Source: Bactrocera neohumeralis (taxonomy: Eukaryota > Arthropoda > Insecta > Diptera > Tephritidae). Taken from it: a stretch of DNA of 64,000 nt. The DNA lies in assembly GCF_024586455.1 (NCBI RefSeq), contig NC_065919.1:21508017-21572016 (forward strand), written 5' to 3'. Below the pieces are notes generated by a model that saw nothing but the letters and a program-made list of their open reading frames with translations, searched no databases and had not been told where the DNA came from. This document shows, piece after piece, positions 1 to 10,738 of the stretch (positions within the stretch are counted from its first letter, which is position 1; each line of letters begins with the position of its first letter). The translations under genes were made by a program, and so were the position numbers.

Positions 1-2580
1 CAAAGATGCCTTTTATGAGTGCTTGGAACGCACTTATGAGATATGCCCCCGCCACGATGTCAAAATCGTGCTTGGCGACTTTAACGCCAGGGTGGGCAAA
101 GAAGGTATCTTTGGCACTATGGTCGGTAAATTCAGCCTCCACGAGGTAACATCCCCAAATGGGTTGAGGCTGATCGACTTCGCCGGGGCCCGAAATATGG
201 TTATTTGTAGTACTAGATTCCAGCACAAAAAAATTCATCAAGCTACCTGGCTGTCTCCGGATCGAAAAACTACCAACCAGATCGATCATGTTGTGATAGA
301 CGGAAGACACGTCTCCAGTGTTTTAGATGTGCGTGCGCTCCGAGGTCCTAACATCGACTCGGACCACTATCTTGTTGCAGCCAAGATTCGCACCCGCCTC
401 TGTGCAGCAAAAAACGCACGCCAACAAACACAAGGAAGGTTCCACGTCGAAAAGCTGCAATCACAACAGACAGCCGAACGATTTTCTACTCGGCTTGCAC
501 TCCTGCTCTCTGAGAGCACTCATCAACAACTCGGTATAAGGGAACTGTGGGACGGCATTTCAAACTCCTTACGTACAGCTGCATCCGAAACCCTTGGTTT
601 TCGGAAAGTGCAAAAGAACAACTGGTACGACGAGGAGTGCCGCGCCACAGCGGAGGGAAAACAGGCTGCCTACCTCGCAACGTTACGATCGACCACAACA
701 CGTGCGGGATGGGATAGATACCGAGAATTGAAGAGGGAAGCGAGACGCATCTGCAGACAGAAAAAGAAAGAGGCCGAAATGCGTGAGTATGAAGAGCTTG
801 ATAAGCTGGCCGACAGGGGTAATGCTCGAAAATTCCACGAAAAAATGCGGCGGCTTACAGAAGGTTTCAAGACCGGAGCATACTCTTGTAGAACCCCCAA
901 AGGTGATCTAGTGACCGATGCCCAGAGCATACTTAAATTATGGAGGGAACACTTCTCCAGCCTGTTGAATGGCAGTGAATGCACAACGCCAGGAGAAGGC
1001 GAACCCGATTCCCCAATCGATGACGATGGAGCAGACGTCCCATTGCCCGACCATGAAGAAGTTCGAATAGCAATTACCCGCCTGAAGAACAACAAAGCGG
1101 CGGGGGCCGATGGATTACCGGCCGAGCTATTCAAACACGGCGGCGAAGAACTGATAAGGAGCATGCATCAGCTTCTTTGTAAAATATGGTCGGACGAAAG
1201 CATGCCCAACGATTGGAATTTAAGTGTGCTATGCCCAATCCATAAAAAAGGAGACCCCACAATCTGCACCAACTACCGTGGGATTAGCCTCCTCAACATC
1301 GCATATAAGGTTCTATCGAGCGTATTGAGTGAAAGATTAAAGCCCACCGTCAACAAACTGATTGGACCTTATCAGGGTGGCTTTAGACCTGGAAAATCAA
1401 CAACCGACCAGATATTCACCATGCGCCAAATCTTGGAAAAGACCCGTGAAAGGAGAATCGACACACACCACCTCTTCGTCGATTTCAAAGCTGCTTTCGA
1501 CAGCACGAAAAGGAGCTGCCTCTATGCCGCGATGTCTGAATTTGGTATCCCCGCAAAACTAATACGGCTGTGTAAACTGACGCTGAGCAACACGAAGAGC
1601 TCCGTCAGAATCGGGAAGGACCTCTCCGAGCCGTTCGATACCAAACGAGGTTTCAGACAAGGCGATTCCCTATCGTGCGACTTTTTCAACCTGCTTCTGG
1701 AGAAAATAGTTCGAGCTGCAGAACTTAGTAGAGAAGGTACCATCTTTTATAAGAGTGTACAGCTTTTGGCGTATGCTGATGATATTGATATCATCGGCCT
1801 TAACACCCGCGCCGTTAGTTCTGCTTTCTCCAGACTAGACAAGGAAGCAAAACAAATGGGTCTGGCAGTGAACGAGGGCAAGACGAAATATCTCCTGTCA
1901 TCAAACAAACAGTCGTCGCACTCGCGACTTGGCACTCACGTCACTGTTGACAGTCATAACTTTGAAGTTGTAGATAATTTCGTCTATTTAGGAACCAGTA
2001 TTAACACCACCAACAATGTCAGCCTGGAAATCCAACGCAGGATTGCTCTTGCCAACAGGTGCTACTTCGGACTGAGTAGGCAATTGAAAAGTAAAGTCCT
2101 CTCTCGACGAACAAAAGCTAAACTCTATAAGTCGCTCATAATTCCCGTCCTGCTATATGGTGCAGAGGCTTGGACGATGTCAACAACTGATGAGTCGACG
2201 TTGCGAGTTTTCGAGAGAAAAGTTCTGCGAAAGATTTATGGTCCTTTGCGTGTTGGCCACGGCGAATATCGCATTCGATGGAACGATGAGCTGTACGAGA
2301 TATACGACGACATTGACATAGTTCAGCGAATTAAAAGACAGCGGCTACGCTGGCTAGGTCATGTTGTCCGAATGGACGAAACACTCCAGCTCTGAAAGTA
2401 TTCGACGCTAGAGGAAGAGGAAGACCTCCACTCCGTTGGAAGGACCAAGTGGAGAAGGACCTGGCTGCGCTTGGAATATCCAATTGGCGCCACGTAGCGA
2501 AAAGGAGAAACGACTGGCGCGCTGTTGTTAACTCGGCTATAATCGCGTAAGCGGTGTCTACGCCAATTAAGAAGAAGAAG
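1..2580 (+). mobile_element. RTE-type non-LTR retrotransposon, 5' cut by window edge
   Basis: The copy enters from the left edge and ends in a short AAG-repeat tail near 2570-2580, the kind of 3' tail RTE-clade elements carry. It encodes an apurinic-type endonuclease followed by a reverse transcriptase. It is close to the copies at 46998-48383 and 52783-54445, so the family moved recently. Near the 3' end, one A is missing around 2383 relative to the other copies and about 20 bases are missing near 2408, so the C-terminus is frameshifted. Clade assignment rests on domain order and tail type and was not tested by phylogeny. Confidence 0.9.
2..2395 (+). CDS. Endonuclease-reverse transcriptase of RTE-type element (5' partial, 3' frameshifted)
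   Basis: The frame is open from base 2, so the true start lies outside the window. The N-terminal part has endonuclease motifs: GDFNARVG near residue 20 of the visible frame and a DSDH box near 115. The reverse transcriptase follows, with the palm motif YADDIDIIG around residues 590-600. A C-terminal part shared with the other copies ends in a GRPP-R-W-K-D tract, but here the frame stops early at 2395 after a one-base loss; the rest of the conserved tail can be traced in another frame to about 2550. The product would copy element RNA into chromosomal DNA by target-primed reverse transcription. The frameshift makes full function doubtful. Confidence 0.85.
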   Translation, partial: KDAFYECLERTYEICPRHDVKIVLGDFNARVGKEGIFGTMVGKFSLHEVTSPNGLRLIDFAGARNMVICSTRFQHKKIHQATWLSPDRKTTNQIDHVVIDGRHVSSVLDVRALRGPNIDSDHYLVAAKIRTRLCAAKNARQQTQGRFHVEKLQSQQTAERFSTRLALLLSESTHQQLGIRELWDGISNSLRTAASETLGFRKVQKNNWYDEECRATAEGKQAAYLATLRSTTTRAGWDRYRELKREARRICRQKKKEAEMREYEELDKLADRGNARKFHEKMRRLTEGFKTGAYSCRTPKGDLVTDAQSILKLWREHFSSLLNGSECTTPGEGEPDSPIDDDGADVPLPDHEEVRIAITRLKNNKAAGADGLPAELFKHGGEELIRSMHQLLCKIWSDESMPNDWNLSVLCPIHKKGDPTICTNYRGISLLNIAYKVLSSVLSERLKPTVNKLIGPYQGGFRPGKSTTDQIFTMRQILEKTRERRIDTHHLFVDFKAAFDSTKRSCLYAAMSEFGIPAKLIRLCKLTLSNTKSSVRIGKDLSEPFDTKRGFRQGDSLSCDFFNLLLEKIVRAAELSREGTIFYKSVQLLAYADDIDIIGLNTRAVSSAFSRLDKEAKQMGLAVNEGKTKYLLSSNKQSSHSRLGTHVTVDSHNFEVVDNFVYLGTSINTTNNVSLEIQRRIALANRCYFGLSRQLKSKVLSRRTKAKLYKSLIIPVLLYGAEAWTMSTTDESTLRVFERKVLRKIYGPLRVGHGEYRIRWNDELYEIYDDIDIVQRIKRQRLRWLGHVVRMDETLQL

Positions 2581-2975
2581 ACTGTTCATCTATATATGCG
2601 CGAACTATTCCTACAGTTTTTGAGATATCGATCTAAAATTTTGCACACATCCTTTTCTCCTCAAAAAGCTGTCGGAACCGTGTATATCAGACCACTATAG
2701 GTTACGATCAAAATTAAGGTCTTCTATGGAACTTTTTTTATTTGACAAGATATCTTCACGATATTTGGTATGGATTATTGCCCAAAGCTACCCTACCCTA
2801 CCATCTCCGAACAAATTTTTTAAAGATTGTTTCTTCAGTAAGTAACCTAAATTCGACTTGAATCTTGTTTACAACAAAAAACGTGGCTAGAAAGCTTTTG
2901 TTATACATAAGTTTCTATAAGAAATGCACCTGTGCGAGGTATTATAGCTTTAGTGCAGCTAAAGTTAACTGTTTT
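2581..2975 (+). repeat. Dispersed repeat family A, copy 1
   Basis: The segment carries the blocks that define family A in this window: a GAGATATCGATCT-like block followed by AAATTTTGCACAC, a 'gacaagatatcttcacga' block and a 'gtattatagcttt' block near 2940. Related copies lie at 7775-8065, 20980-21190, 35250-35430, 37065-37480, 52240-52600 and 60905-61430. No coding capacity is seen. The class of element is not known to me. Confidence 0.65.
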
Positions 2976-3104
2976 ATACTTTTGCAACCTGTTGCTCTAG
3001 AGTATAATAGTTTTATTCACTTAACGTACATATCACCTATAACTTATCGAGATAGGTATAGTGTTATATATATAAAAATGATTTGAATGACGAAAAAACG
3101 AAAC

Positions 3105-3540
3105 AAGTTGAAGCACCAGTGCGCAAAACATTTGAAAAAGTAGGCGTGACCCGCCCTCTAATAAGTTTATTGTACATATCTCCTAAACCACTAAAGATAC
3201 AACAACCAAATTTACCCAGCTCAAATATTATGTGAACTCCTACGGACAGTAAACTACTAAAACTGCGATAAATCAATAATTAAATAGGCCAGAGACGTTA
3301 AAATTATCCTTCGAGATGGTATGAGAAAACTTTATGCGAGCCGCGGTAAAAATTTTACGATGCTCGTGGCACCGCCCACTTTTTGGTAAAGTCACATATC
3401 TCGGGACCCGTCTGACCGATTTCGACTAAATTTAGTATGAAAGAATGTCACTTCTCATATTGCAATGCCACAGTGCAAAAATGGGTAAACTCGGACAACA
3501 GCTACGCCTACTTCAGTAGGAAGGAGTAAGTTCGGGTATA
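3105..3540 (-). repeat. Dispersed repeat family B, inverted copy (left arm of a large inverted repeat)
   Basis: This stretch matches the reverse complement of about 4300-4790. For example 'aaactactaaaa' at 3250-3262 pairs with 'ttttagtagttt' near 4577-4588, and the TATCTCCTAAACCAC block near 3177 pairs with the reverse complement of 'gtggtttaggagata' near 4684. Identity is imperfect, roughly three quarters by eye. Together the arms form an inverted repeat with a ~0.8-1 kb spacer. Confidence 0.7.
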
Positions 3541-5038
3541 AGCAAACATATTATATTCTTGCAACTTGCAATAATCAAAGGCTTGGAAATGCCTTAAGGT
3601 GTAAAATGTCAACCAGAGGATAAAATTCCAAGCAATTCTCAATATACATATGCTATGACTTATATCATACACCGACCGACATATTCGACATAAGTTTTGT
3701 TAGAAAAACGAAAATCATTGTTTATAAGTATGGGAGCTAGGGTAGTATCGACCTGATTTTATTTATTTTTGTCAATGCTACATACTATTAACATGCCACA
3801 TGCTAATAAAGTTATCCCTGGGTTTCATTAAGGTACCTCACGCCCAATCTTCAATCATCCTGATAATAGTTGTATGGGAGCTGGGTCAAGTTTTGGCCCA
3901 ATTTTATCTATTTTAGGCAGAAAGATACACTGTTATGAGTTAAACAAGTTCTGTAGTTTTCATTGAAATAACTCACACACTTACCGATATATGCGGTATA
4001 AAGTCACCCGTAAGTTTAAAAATCTTTATATTAGGTATATGGGGGTTCAGGGCAGTATTGACCCGATCCAACCCATTTTTGATACACAGAGACACTATCA
4101 TCAGGACAAAATTATATATGAATTTTCGATATTTTCGGTCAAAAGTCACCTATAGATACTGGGGTACACATATTCGGTATCTAGGGTCTTGAACAGTTTT
4201 AGTTGGATTTGAACAATTTTTGGTCATAAGGTGGCATACCCTAAAGGCATTTTTCGGGCAAAGTTTTATTCTGTTACATTAATTACTTCTTGATTTGTAC
4301 ACTGGAAAGTGAAGAATCAAATGGAATTTTAAATTGTGTTATATGGGAAGTAGTCGGGGTTGTAGTCCGATTTCGCCCATTTTCACACTGTGACTTAGGA
4401 ATGTGAGCAAAATACTACGGATCAAAATTAGTCAAAATTGGTAGGGCGGGTTCCGAGATATTGAATTTCATCCAAAATTGGGCGGTGCCTCGCCCATCAG
4501 CTCCCATAGCCCTCTCATACCACCTCGGGTGTAAAATTTAATGTCTCAGGCACATTTAGTTAGTGATTTATCGTAATTTTAGTAGTTTTTAACGGTACCG
4601 TTATATGGGTTCTAGGCGGGATTATCTTTCAGAGTGTCGATAGTGGTGCTAAAGGGCCTTGTCGTGAGCTAATTGTAGTTTGTGTGGTTTAGGAGATACA
4701 TATGTACATTGACCCAAATAGAAGGGTGATGTCTCGCCCGCTTTTTCAAAATATTTTGCCCACAGGTGCCCCTTGCTACTGCGATCTCCTGTGCCACACT
4801 ACAGTTTTATGACTTAATTTAGTGCTACGTTTCCGATTAATGGCGTTTTGTGGGCGTGGCAGTGGTTCGATTACGTCTATCTATGAACTCCGCCTTACTT
4901 TTTTGCTAAGGAACACGTCCACCAAGTTATATCAAGATATCTTAATTTTTACTCAAGTTATAGCTTACACGGACGGACGGACAGACAGACAGTCATCCAG
5001 ATGTCAACTCATCTCGTCATCCCGATCATTTACTTATA
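3541..5038 (+). repeat. Dispersed repeat family B with tandem diverged modules
   Basis: Diverged modules recur with a 'tatggg(a/g)...' start followed by a block resembling 'gacccgattt..cccatttt', beginning near 3729, 3872, 4037, 4337 and 4601. The right part, about 4300-5038, ends in a 'cggacggacggacagacag' tract and is shared with 24294-24825. Short frames here are not convincing genes. The mariner at 5039 is inserted at the end of this copy. Confidence 0.65.
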
Positions 5039-5957
5039 CAAGGTGCTCTCCAAAGTACTTTTTGAATCTAGCGCCCCCTGGTGACGCCATCTATATATCG
5101 ACTGGTGCGTTACAATCTGCTATCTTTATCGATTGTCCAGTGAGAATTTCATGACATTTCATTGGATTGGAAGTGAAGTTATTGTGTTTTAAGTGTCAGT
5201 ATGTTTGTGTAATCGGTGCGAAAATGAGCTTCGAACAAAAAGCCAACATTAAATTTTGTTTTAAAATTGGTAAAACTTTTACCGAAATGTTTCAATTGAT
5301 GAAACAAGTTTATGGCTATGATTGCCTATCCCGTAGCAGAGTGCACGAGTGGTTTCAACGTTTTCAAAGTGGTCGTGAGGACATAAATGACGATCAACAT
5401 GTGGGCCAATCAAAATCCGTGATCACCGAAAATTCCATCGAAACTGTGCGTGAATTCATCGAAAATCAGCCGAAATCATCATTGAAATTCATGTAAATGG
5501 AATTGAACATCTCCAAAACATCAATTTATCGCATTTTTACCTAACATTTGGGCTTACGAAAGGTGTGTGCACGGTTTGTTCCGCACAAATTGACTGACGA
5601 CCTAAAATTGCTTAGAATCCAACATTCGAAGCACAATTATTTGACCAAAAATCACATTTTAACCATTAACCACTCCCCATATTCACCTGATATGGCACCG
5701 TACGACTACGAAAAATGCATTTACCCATGAAAGGAAAGCGTTATGCAGACGTAGAGACCATTCAAAAGGATTCCACCGGCATACTGGCGGCCATACCGGC
5801 CAACAAGCTAAAACACTCGTTCGGCATGCTTTTGGACCGTGCAAAAAGCTGTATTGAAACAGAAGGAGACTATTTTGAATAAAATAAATTTATTTTGCCA
5901 AAAAACCATTTGTTCTGTTTTTTTTTTAAGTCCTGTTTACTTTGGAAAGCACCTTGT
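5039..5957 (+). mobile_element. Internally deleted mariner element (family 1)
   Basis: The terminal inverted repeats are 'caaggtgctctccaaagta' at the left and its near reverse complement 'tactttggaaagcaccttg' at the right. A TA precedes the left end; the right TA is not perfectly kept. Inside are parts of a mariner transposase: the N-terminal helix-turn-helix region from about 5224 (motif SRVHEWFQRFQSGRED), a middle scrap from 5548 (CARFVPHKLTDD) and the C-terminal SPDMAP tract near 5683. Much of the middle, including the first catalytic aspartate region, is missing, so the copy cannot make transposase. It could still be mobilised in trans if the ends are functional. Confidence 0.88.
5224..5880 (+). 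pseudogene. Mariner transposase remnant
   Basis: A frame starting at the methionine at 5224 runs about 90 codons before a stop at 5494. Homologous sequence then continues in pieces with two internal deletions. The C-terminal part carries the normally conserved YSPDxAP tract but is interrupted by further stops. This is a dead coding remnant within the TIR-bounded element. Confidence 0.82.
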
Positions 5958-6728
5958 TTATATGTATTTATCGGTATAGATGATATTCTTTGTATCATAT
6001 CATTTATGTGTTCCTATATTGCGAGAAAATAAAAAACTGAGCATATGTCACTCGTTTTTATAGTCCAACAACCGTTGTTGCACACTAACAACTTATATGA
6101 AAAGAACAAATAATTTTTTAACAACACAAAAAATAGTTATAATCGCTATTTTAGTTAAGTTTCTATAATAAAACGATATTTACGGACATTATCCTGTGGT
6201 GACTCCACAAAAGAGGCGTATTCCACATGACATAAAGTTAAAAACATAAAAAGTATATAAAAACTTATGATATAATAAATTAATTATGAAGAGAAAAGCT
6301 GTTGAATGCAACAAGCAAGTACCTGCACGTTAGAGATTATACGACGTACACAAACATACATGCACACACAAGTATGCGTGCACGCGCCAGCTATAGTTAA
6401 TGATGAATGTTTATGAAAAAACTTAAATATCTAAGATAAACTCAACAGTGTAACGTTTTTTAAGCACACCACCACACAAGCAAGAACATATATATATATG
6501 AACATACATACACACACAAGTGTATAAAACTGTGTTATTACTGCAACGCTTCGACATAAATACACACGCGCACTCACACTAACGTTCGCATGTCAGCATG
6601 GACGGCGAGGGCGTATGAGCAACATCCCACCCACAATGACAAACAATCAAAATCGCCGCTGGAAATGTGAGCCAATGGCAATGCTGCTTATTTAATTCCA
6701 GCATCCAAAGCCGAGTTCGTTCGTTGCA
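5958..6728. other. Intergenic AT-rich DNA upstream of myosuppressin
   Basis: No coding frame of interest is present. Short alternating (AC/GT)-rich tracts occur near 6350-6375 and 6480-6570. The position directly upstream of the myosuppressin promoter makes this a plausible 5' regulatory region, but no specific sites were recognised. Confidence 0.4.
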
Positions 6729-6768
6729 TATAAAAAGACGTATCCTGTTTGCGGTAAACATCATTCAA
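6729..6768 (+). promoter_or_regulatory. Ms: TATA/Inr core promoter of myosuppressin
   Basis: TATAAAAA at 6729-6736 is followed 34 bp later by TCATTC at 6761-6766, which fits the insect initiator consensus TCAKTY with +1 at the A of 6763. A good splice donor (cag/gtgcgt) follows at 6903/6904, giving a short first exon. Assignment to Ms is inferred: it is the nearest upstream promoter-like site on the same strand, and the next coding gene downstream is Ms. Confidence 0.65.
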
Positions 6769-6903
6769 ACAAGTGTGCTTCTACGATACAGTTGCAATAA
6801 CCAAATAACTTCCACTAGTCCTCTTATACGAGTCGAGCACAAGTGACAGTTACTTTTGAATTCCTTCAGTGCAACTCACAACTGTAAACACAAAAAGCAA
6901 CAG
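6763..6903 (+). other. Ms: Predicted 5' non-coding exon 1 of myosuppressin
   Basis: The segment lies between the predicted initiator and the donor 'caacag/gtgcgtaa'. It has no long open frame. The matching acceptor is 'atgctttcag/c' at 17903/17904, one base before the start codon. If correct, intron 1 is about 11 kb. Confidence 0.55.
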
Positions 6904-7774
6904 GTGCGTAAAATACAAGAATATTGTTTGGTTTCTAAGGTGTTAACGGGCAAACGTGTGTGTGTGTGTTTTTGAAGAGTTTAAAAATTATGGAGAATAA
7001 ATAAATGCTCCTTAGCAGAATGTTTTGCTCATATTTTTGCGAATTACATGAAAAATTTTGGGACTTCACAGTAAAAATGTGTTGTTTATAGAATAAAAGT
7101 GTAAATATCTACGTACAACTGATATTTAGCTAGTTTGGAGCCACTAAAAATATGTATCCAAAGAAAGAGCGTAAATATAAGTTATTTTGATTTGAAGTTT
7201 GTGAAGAAAGTTAATATAGATTAGAATAGCGTAGTAAGCGTTTTTCAAAGAGTTTTGAAAAAATTCCAAACGTACATATTTATATAAATATAATAGTAAA
7301 CTGATCAAATAGATTTTGCGAAAATTACAAATTTTTAACAAGGAAGGAGTTTTTATAAACGAACTATGTTTTCCGACAATTTACGCATATATTTAAGTTA
7401 AAAAGTTTATTTTCAAGAATGAAATTAGTAGTAAATTGGTTATAATCCTTATTTTTATTCATGTTCTGATACCTTGATTTCTGAGTGTCATATTTATATG
7501 CTTCAATGCAGAACGCTGACATATTTTTCTTCCAAAAATGCCTATTTCTGGGTAGACCTAGAGGACAACTGGGCTGACTGGTAAATTCTGATTTGAATTC
7601 AGTTGCAGAGAAGCAAGTAAGCAACAGTTAAATATGAGTATACTATTGAAATTATGAAGCAGTTATCAGTTGAAGTTGAGTTGCGAAAGTTGCATATTGA
7701 AATGAGTAGCAGTTATCCTAGTGAGATTTTATTGCATTGAATTTTTATGTATGTATGTAAGCAGCTGCACATTT

Positions 7775-8065
7775 ATCGGAACTGCCAATATGGGACCATA
7801 TAGCTGCCATACAAACTGAACGATCGGAATGAAGTGATGGTATGGAGAACTTTTTCATTTGATATTGAGATATCTTCATTAAATTTTGCTTAGGTAACGA
7901 TGCAATCTCTTATGAAATTGTTAAAATCAAGTTACTACGAGTATAAAATAAAGTCTCCATACAAACTGGCCGATCATAACAACTTTTTTCTTGTAAGAAA
8001 TAGAAATTGTGTGTTTTGAAGGGTATTATAGCTTCGTTGCAACCAAATTAACGTTTTTTCTTGTT
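7775..8065 (+). repeat. Dispersed repeat family A, copy 2
   Basis: It contains the family blocks 'ccatacaaactgaacgatcg' (7809-7828), 'gagatatcttca' (7867-7878) and, at the 3' side, 'gggtattatagcttcgttgc' (8021-8040) followed by an 'aacgttttttcttg' end near 8050. It is the clearest right end of the family in the window. Confidence 0.7.
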
Positions 8066-8069
8066 TCTC

Positions 8070-9180
8070 ACTAAAATTTGAAAGGAAGAAATTGAACTTA
8101 ATATTTAAATATGAGTATTTTCAGGTTTTTGCGGATTATCTACTTTACATATGTATATCTTAGTTTTTGTATTTTTGTTAAATAATACAAAAAAAAAAAA
8201 TTTTTTAATTGTTTTTAGGAAATTTTTTTTTTGAAAATTGTTTGAAAATTTTTGGAAATCACTTCACTACACTTTATATCACAGTTTTTGTATATCTGGT
8301 TTCTATAAAAAATTAAATTAAAAAAAATTCTAAAAATTTTGAAACAATTTTTGGATATTTTTTTTCAAAATTAAGTTTATGTAGTAGTTTATGAAAAAGT
8401 AGATGTTTTTGAATAGCAGAAGAAAAATTACGAATATTTTCGTTTTTATAAACAGTTTTTGGAATTGAACTTATTATTTAAATATGAGTATTTTCAGGTT
8501 TTAGCGGATTAAAAATTAAATAAAAAAAATTTTTAATTGTTTTTAGGATTTTTTTTTTTAATTGTTTGAAAATTTTTCACTACACTTTATATCACAGTTT
8601 TTGTATATCTGGTTTCTATAAAAAATTAAACTTTTTTTTTTCAAAATTTATAACCGTTTAGCGGCTTTTTGAAAAAGTAGGTGTTTTTGAAACTAAAATC
8701 GTTATTAGTTTTGAGATATCGTTAATGAAAAACATAACAAAAGGAAAATTACGAATATTTTCGTTTTAATATTATTTAAAGTATGATGACAATGTTAACT
8801 TAGCGAAATTTTCAGTTTTTGAAAGCACTTAAATATTGAATAAGGACTTCAAACTTCAGACTTCTCTTAATATCATAGTTTTTGTATATCTGGTTTAAAA
8901 AAATTAAATTTTGCAAAAAAAAATAATAATCTGTCGAAAAAAGAATTTAGATTTTTTTTTTCAAATTTATAAAAAAAAATTTGAATATAGGTAATTTATA
9001 ACCATTTAGCGTGTTTTTGAAAAAGTAGGTGTTTTTGAAACTAAAATCGTTATTAGTTTTGAGATATCGTTAATGAAAAACATAACAGAGGAAAATATGG
9101 CTATTTTCGTTTAACTTATTTTTTGAGAGTAGGACGACATTGTTAATTTAGCGAATTTTTCAGATTTTCGTTGGAAGTAA
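8070..9180. repeat. Tandem repeat array, ~290-375 bp units, about three copies
   Basis: Three blocks recur in order. 'atatgagtattttcaggttt' occurs near 8109 and 8482. 'atatcacagtttttgtatatctgg' recurs near 8276, 8590 and, slightly altered, 8869. A block starting 'gtgtttttgaaactaaaatc' occurs near 8680 and 9027. Spacing varies between about 290 and 375 bp because of indels. The array is AT-rich with no coding sequence and sits in the first Ms intron. Confidence 0.8.
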
Positions 9181-9431
9181 GCTTTTTATTATTGAGGAAG
9201 GACAGTTATGTGCATACAAAACCTCACTGCATTTTGTGTTTGTCATTTGGTTGTTGTGGTATAGAATCAAACCAATAACTTAGTATACGATTTCGTTGAA
9301 AATTCCTTTCAATTACTTTTCTCCAATACAAATGTAGATACATAGCATGAAGGTAGCCTAAAATGGAAAACAACGTATCATCAAAAAAATCGAAATTGAG
9401 TTTTATATTTTGCATTTTAGGTGACGATATA

Positions 9432-9972
9432 ATGGGTTGTCAAAAAAATCTTGCGGTATTTTTATTGAATTTTTTTTATTGAAATTGAAATGAATTTTTG
9501 ATGACTCATGCCCAGCTCTTGACCGATGCTACGGCTGCTACTATGCCGGTCTCTTTCGACCAATTCAGCGATTCTATCACAATTTTCGACGACAGGCCTT
9601 CCGGAGCGTGGCGCATTTTCGACCACCTCTGCACCAAAACGAAAACGTTGAAACCATCGTTGTGCGATGGAAATGGAAACTGTATCGGGTCCATAAACTG
9701 CACAAATTTTATTGGCGGCTTGAGATGCATTTTTGCCTTTATCGTACTAGTACTGTAAAATATGCCGTATTTTCTCTTTATTTTGCTCCATGTTTGCGAC
9801 GCTATAACTCACGAAGGACTTAAAAGAAACGACAATCAATCAAACACGTGTTAGCGCGTAAAATGAGCTTTCCAAAAAGTTACAGCATGACCCGATGCGA
9901 CGAATAAAACTAGAACTACGCGCTTTCAGCGCCAACTAGCGAAAATACCACAAAACTTTTTTGACAAACTAA
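9432..9972 (-). mobile_element. Internally deleted mariner (family 2), 541 bp
   Basis: The ends are 'atgggttgtcaaaaaaatct' at the left and, reading inward from the right, 'ttagtttgtcaaaaaagttt', each preceded by TA. On the minus strand an N-terminal mariner transposase region can be traced from about 9795 to 9480, including the tract IAQRWFQRFRFGAEVVE and a second helix-turn-helix tract HSSSRSIGQELGMSHQ. Nearly all of the catalytic domain is missing, so this is a short non-autonomous derivative. It lies in the Ms intron, antisense to the gene. Confidence 0.88.
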
Positions 9973-10738
9973 TATTAAATGTAGCGTAGAATTTTCAGCT
10001 TCCGCTGTCAGATATAACTAATATATAACCATTTTGTAACCAAAATTCTAATTTTGTTTCAATATGAGTACTTTCTTTCGTAACGCTTTTCCTTCACCTG
10101 TGAACTTATAAAAAGTGATGTTACATTATTTTGAATTTGAGGTGACGATATATTAAACACAGCGTATGTGCTTTCTACGTACGTTTGCCCTAAGCTGCCA
10201 CAGTTTAATTGTGTAAGGCACTCGAAACTACAGGAATTTATGCAGGTGCATGCATTGGGGCATATATACATACATATGCATATACAAATATCATATATTT
10301 GTATGTGTGCTTAAATGCGTTGGTTCAGCACAAACGGAATTTCATTCTAAACGTGACAAATGCCTACGAGGTGTCAATCAGCACTTCTGTCAATATGCTT
10401 CTAACCCTTTTTCGGGCAATTATAACACGCACCGAATCACGTGAGCGCATAATTATGTGGGTATGCGAAAGTGATTAAAAGCCACGAAGCTGGTGGAATT
10501 AAATACAACACATGGATATTACTAGAGAAATTTTGTTATAATTTTCATAGATTACAAAACATATTATGATAATAGAAAATGTATTTGTAGCAGTATTTAC
10601 CGCTAAAAATATGCTATAATAAGTGATTTGCATTTTGAAGCACGAAATTAGTTCAATTGTATACTTTTTGGCTTTTCACTGCCACAAAATTCACTCAACT
10701 TCTGCCCCCGCCCTTACTTTTCAACATTTACCACACAT

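Noticed and set aside
486..1164. Long minus-strand frames over the first retrotransposon
   Set aside because: They mirror the plus-strand endonuclease-RT frame and recur at every copy of the element; no domain is recognisable.
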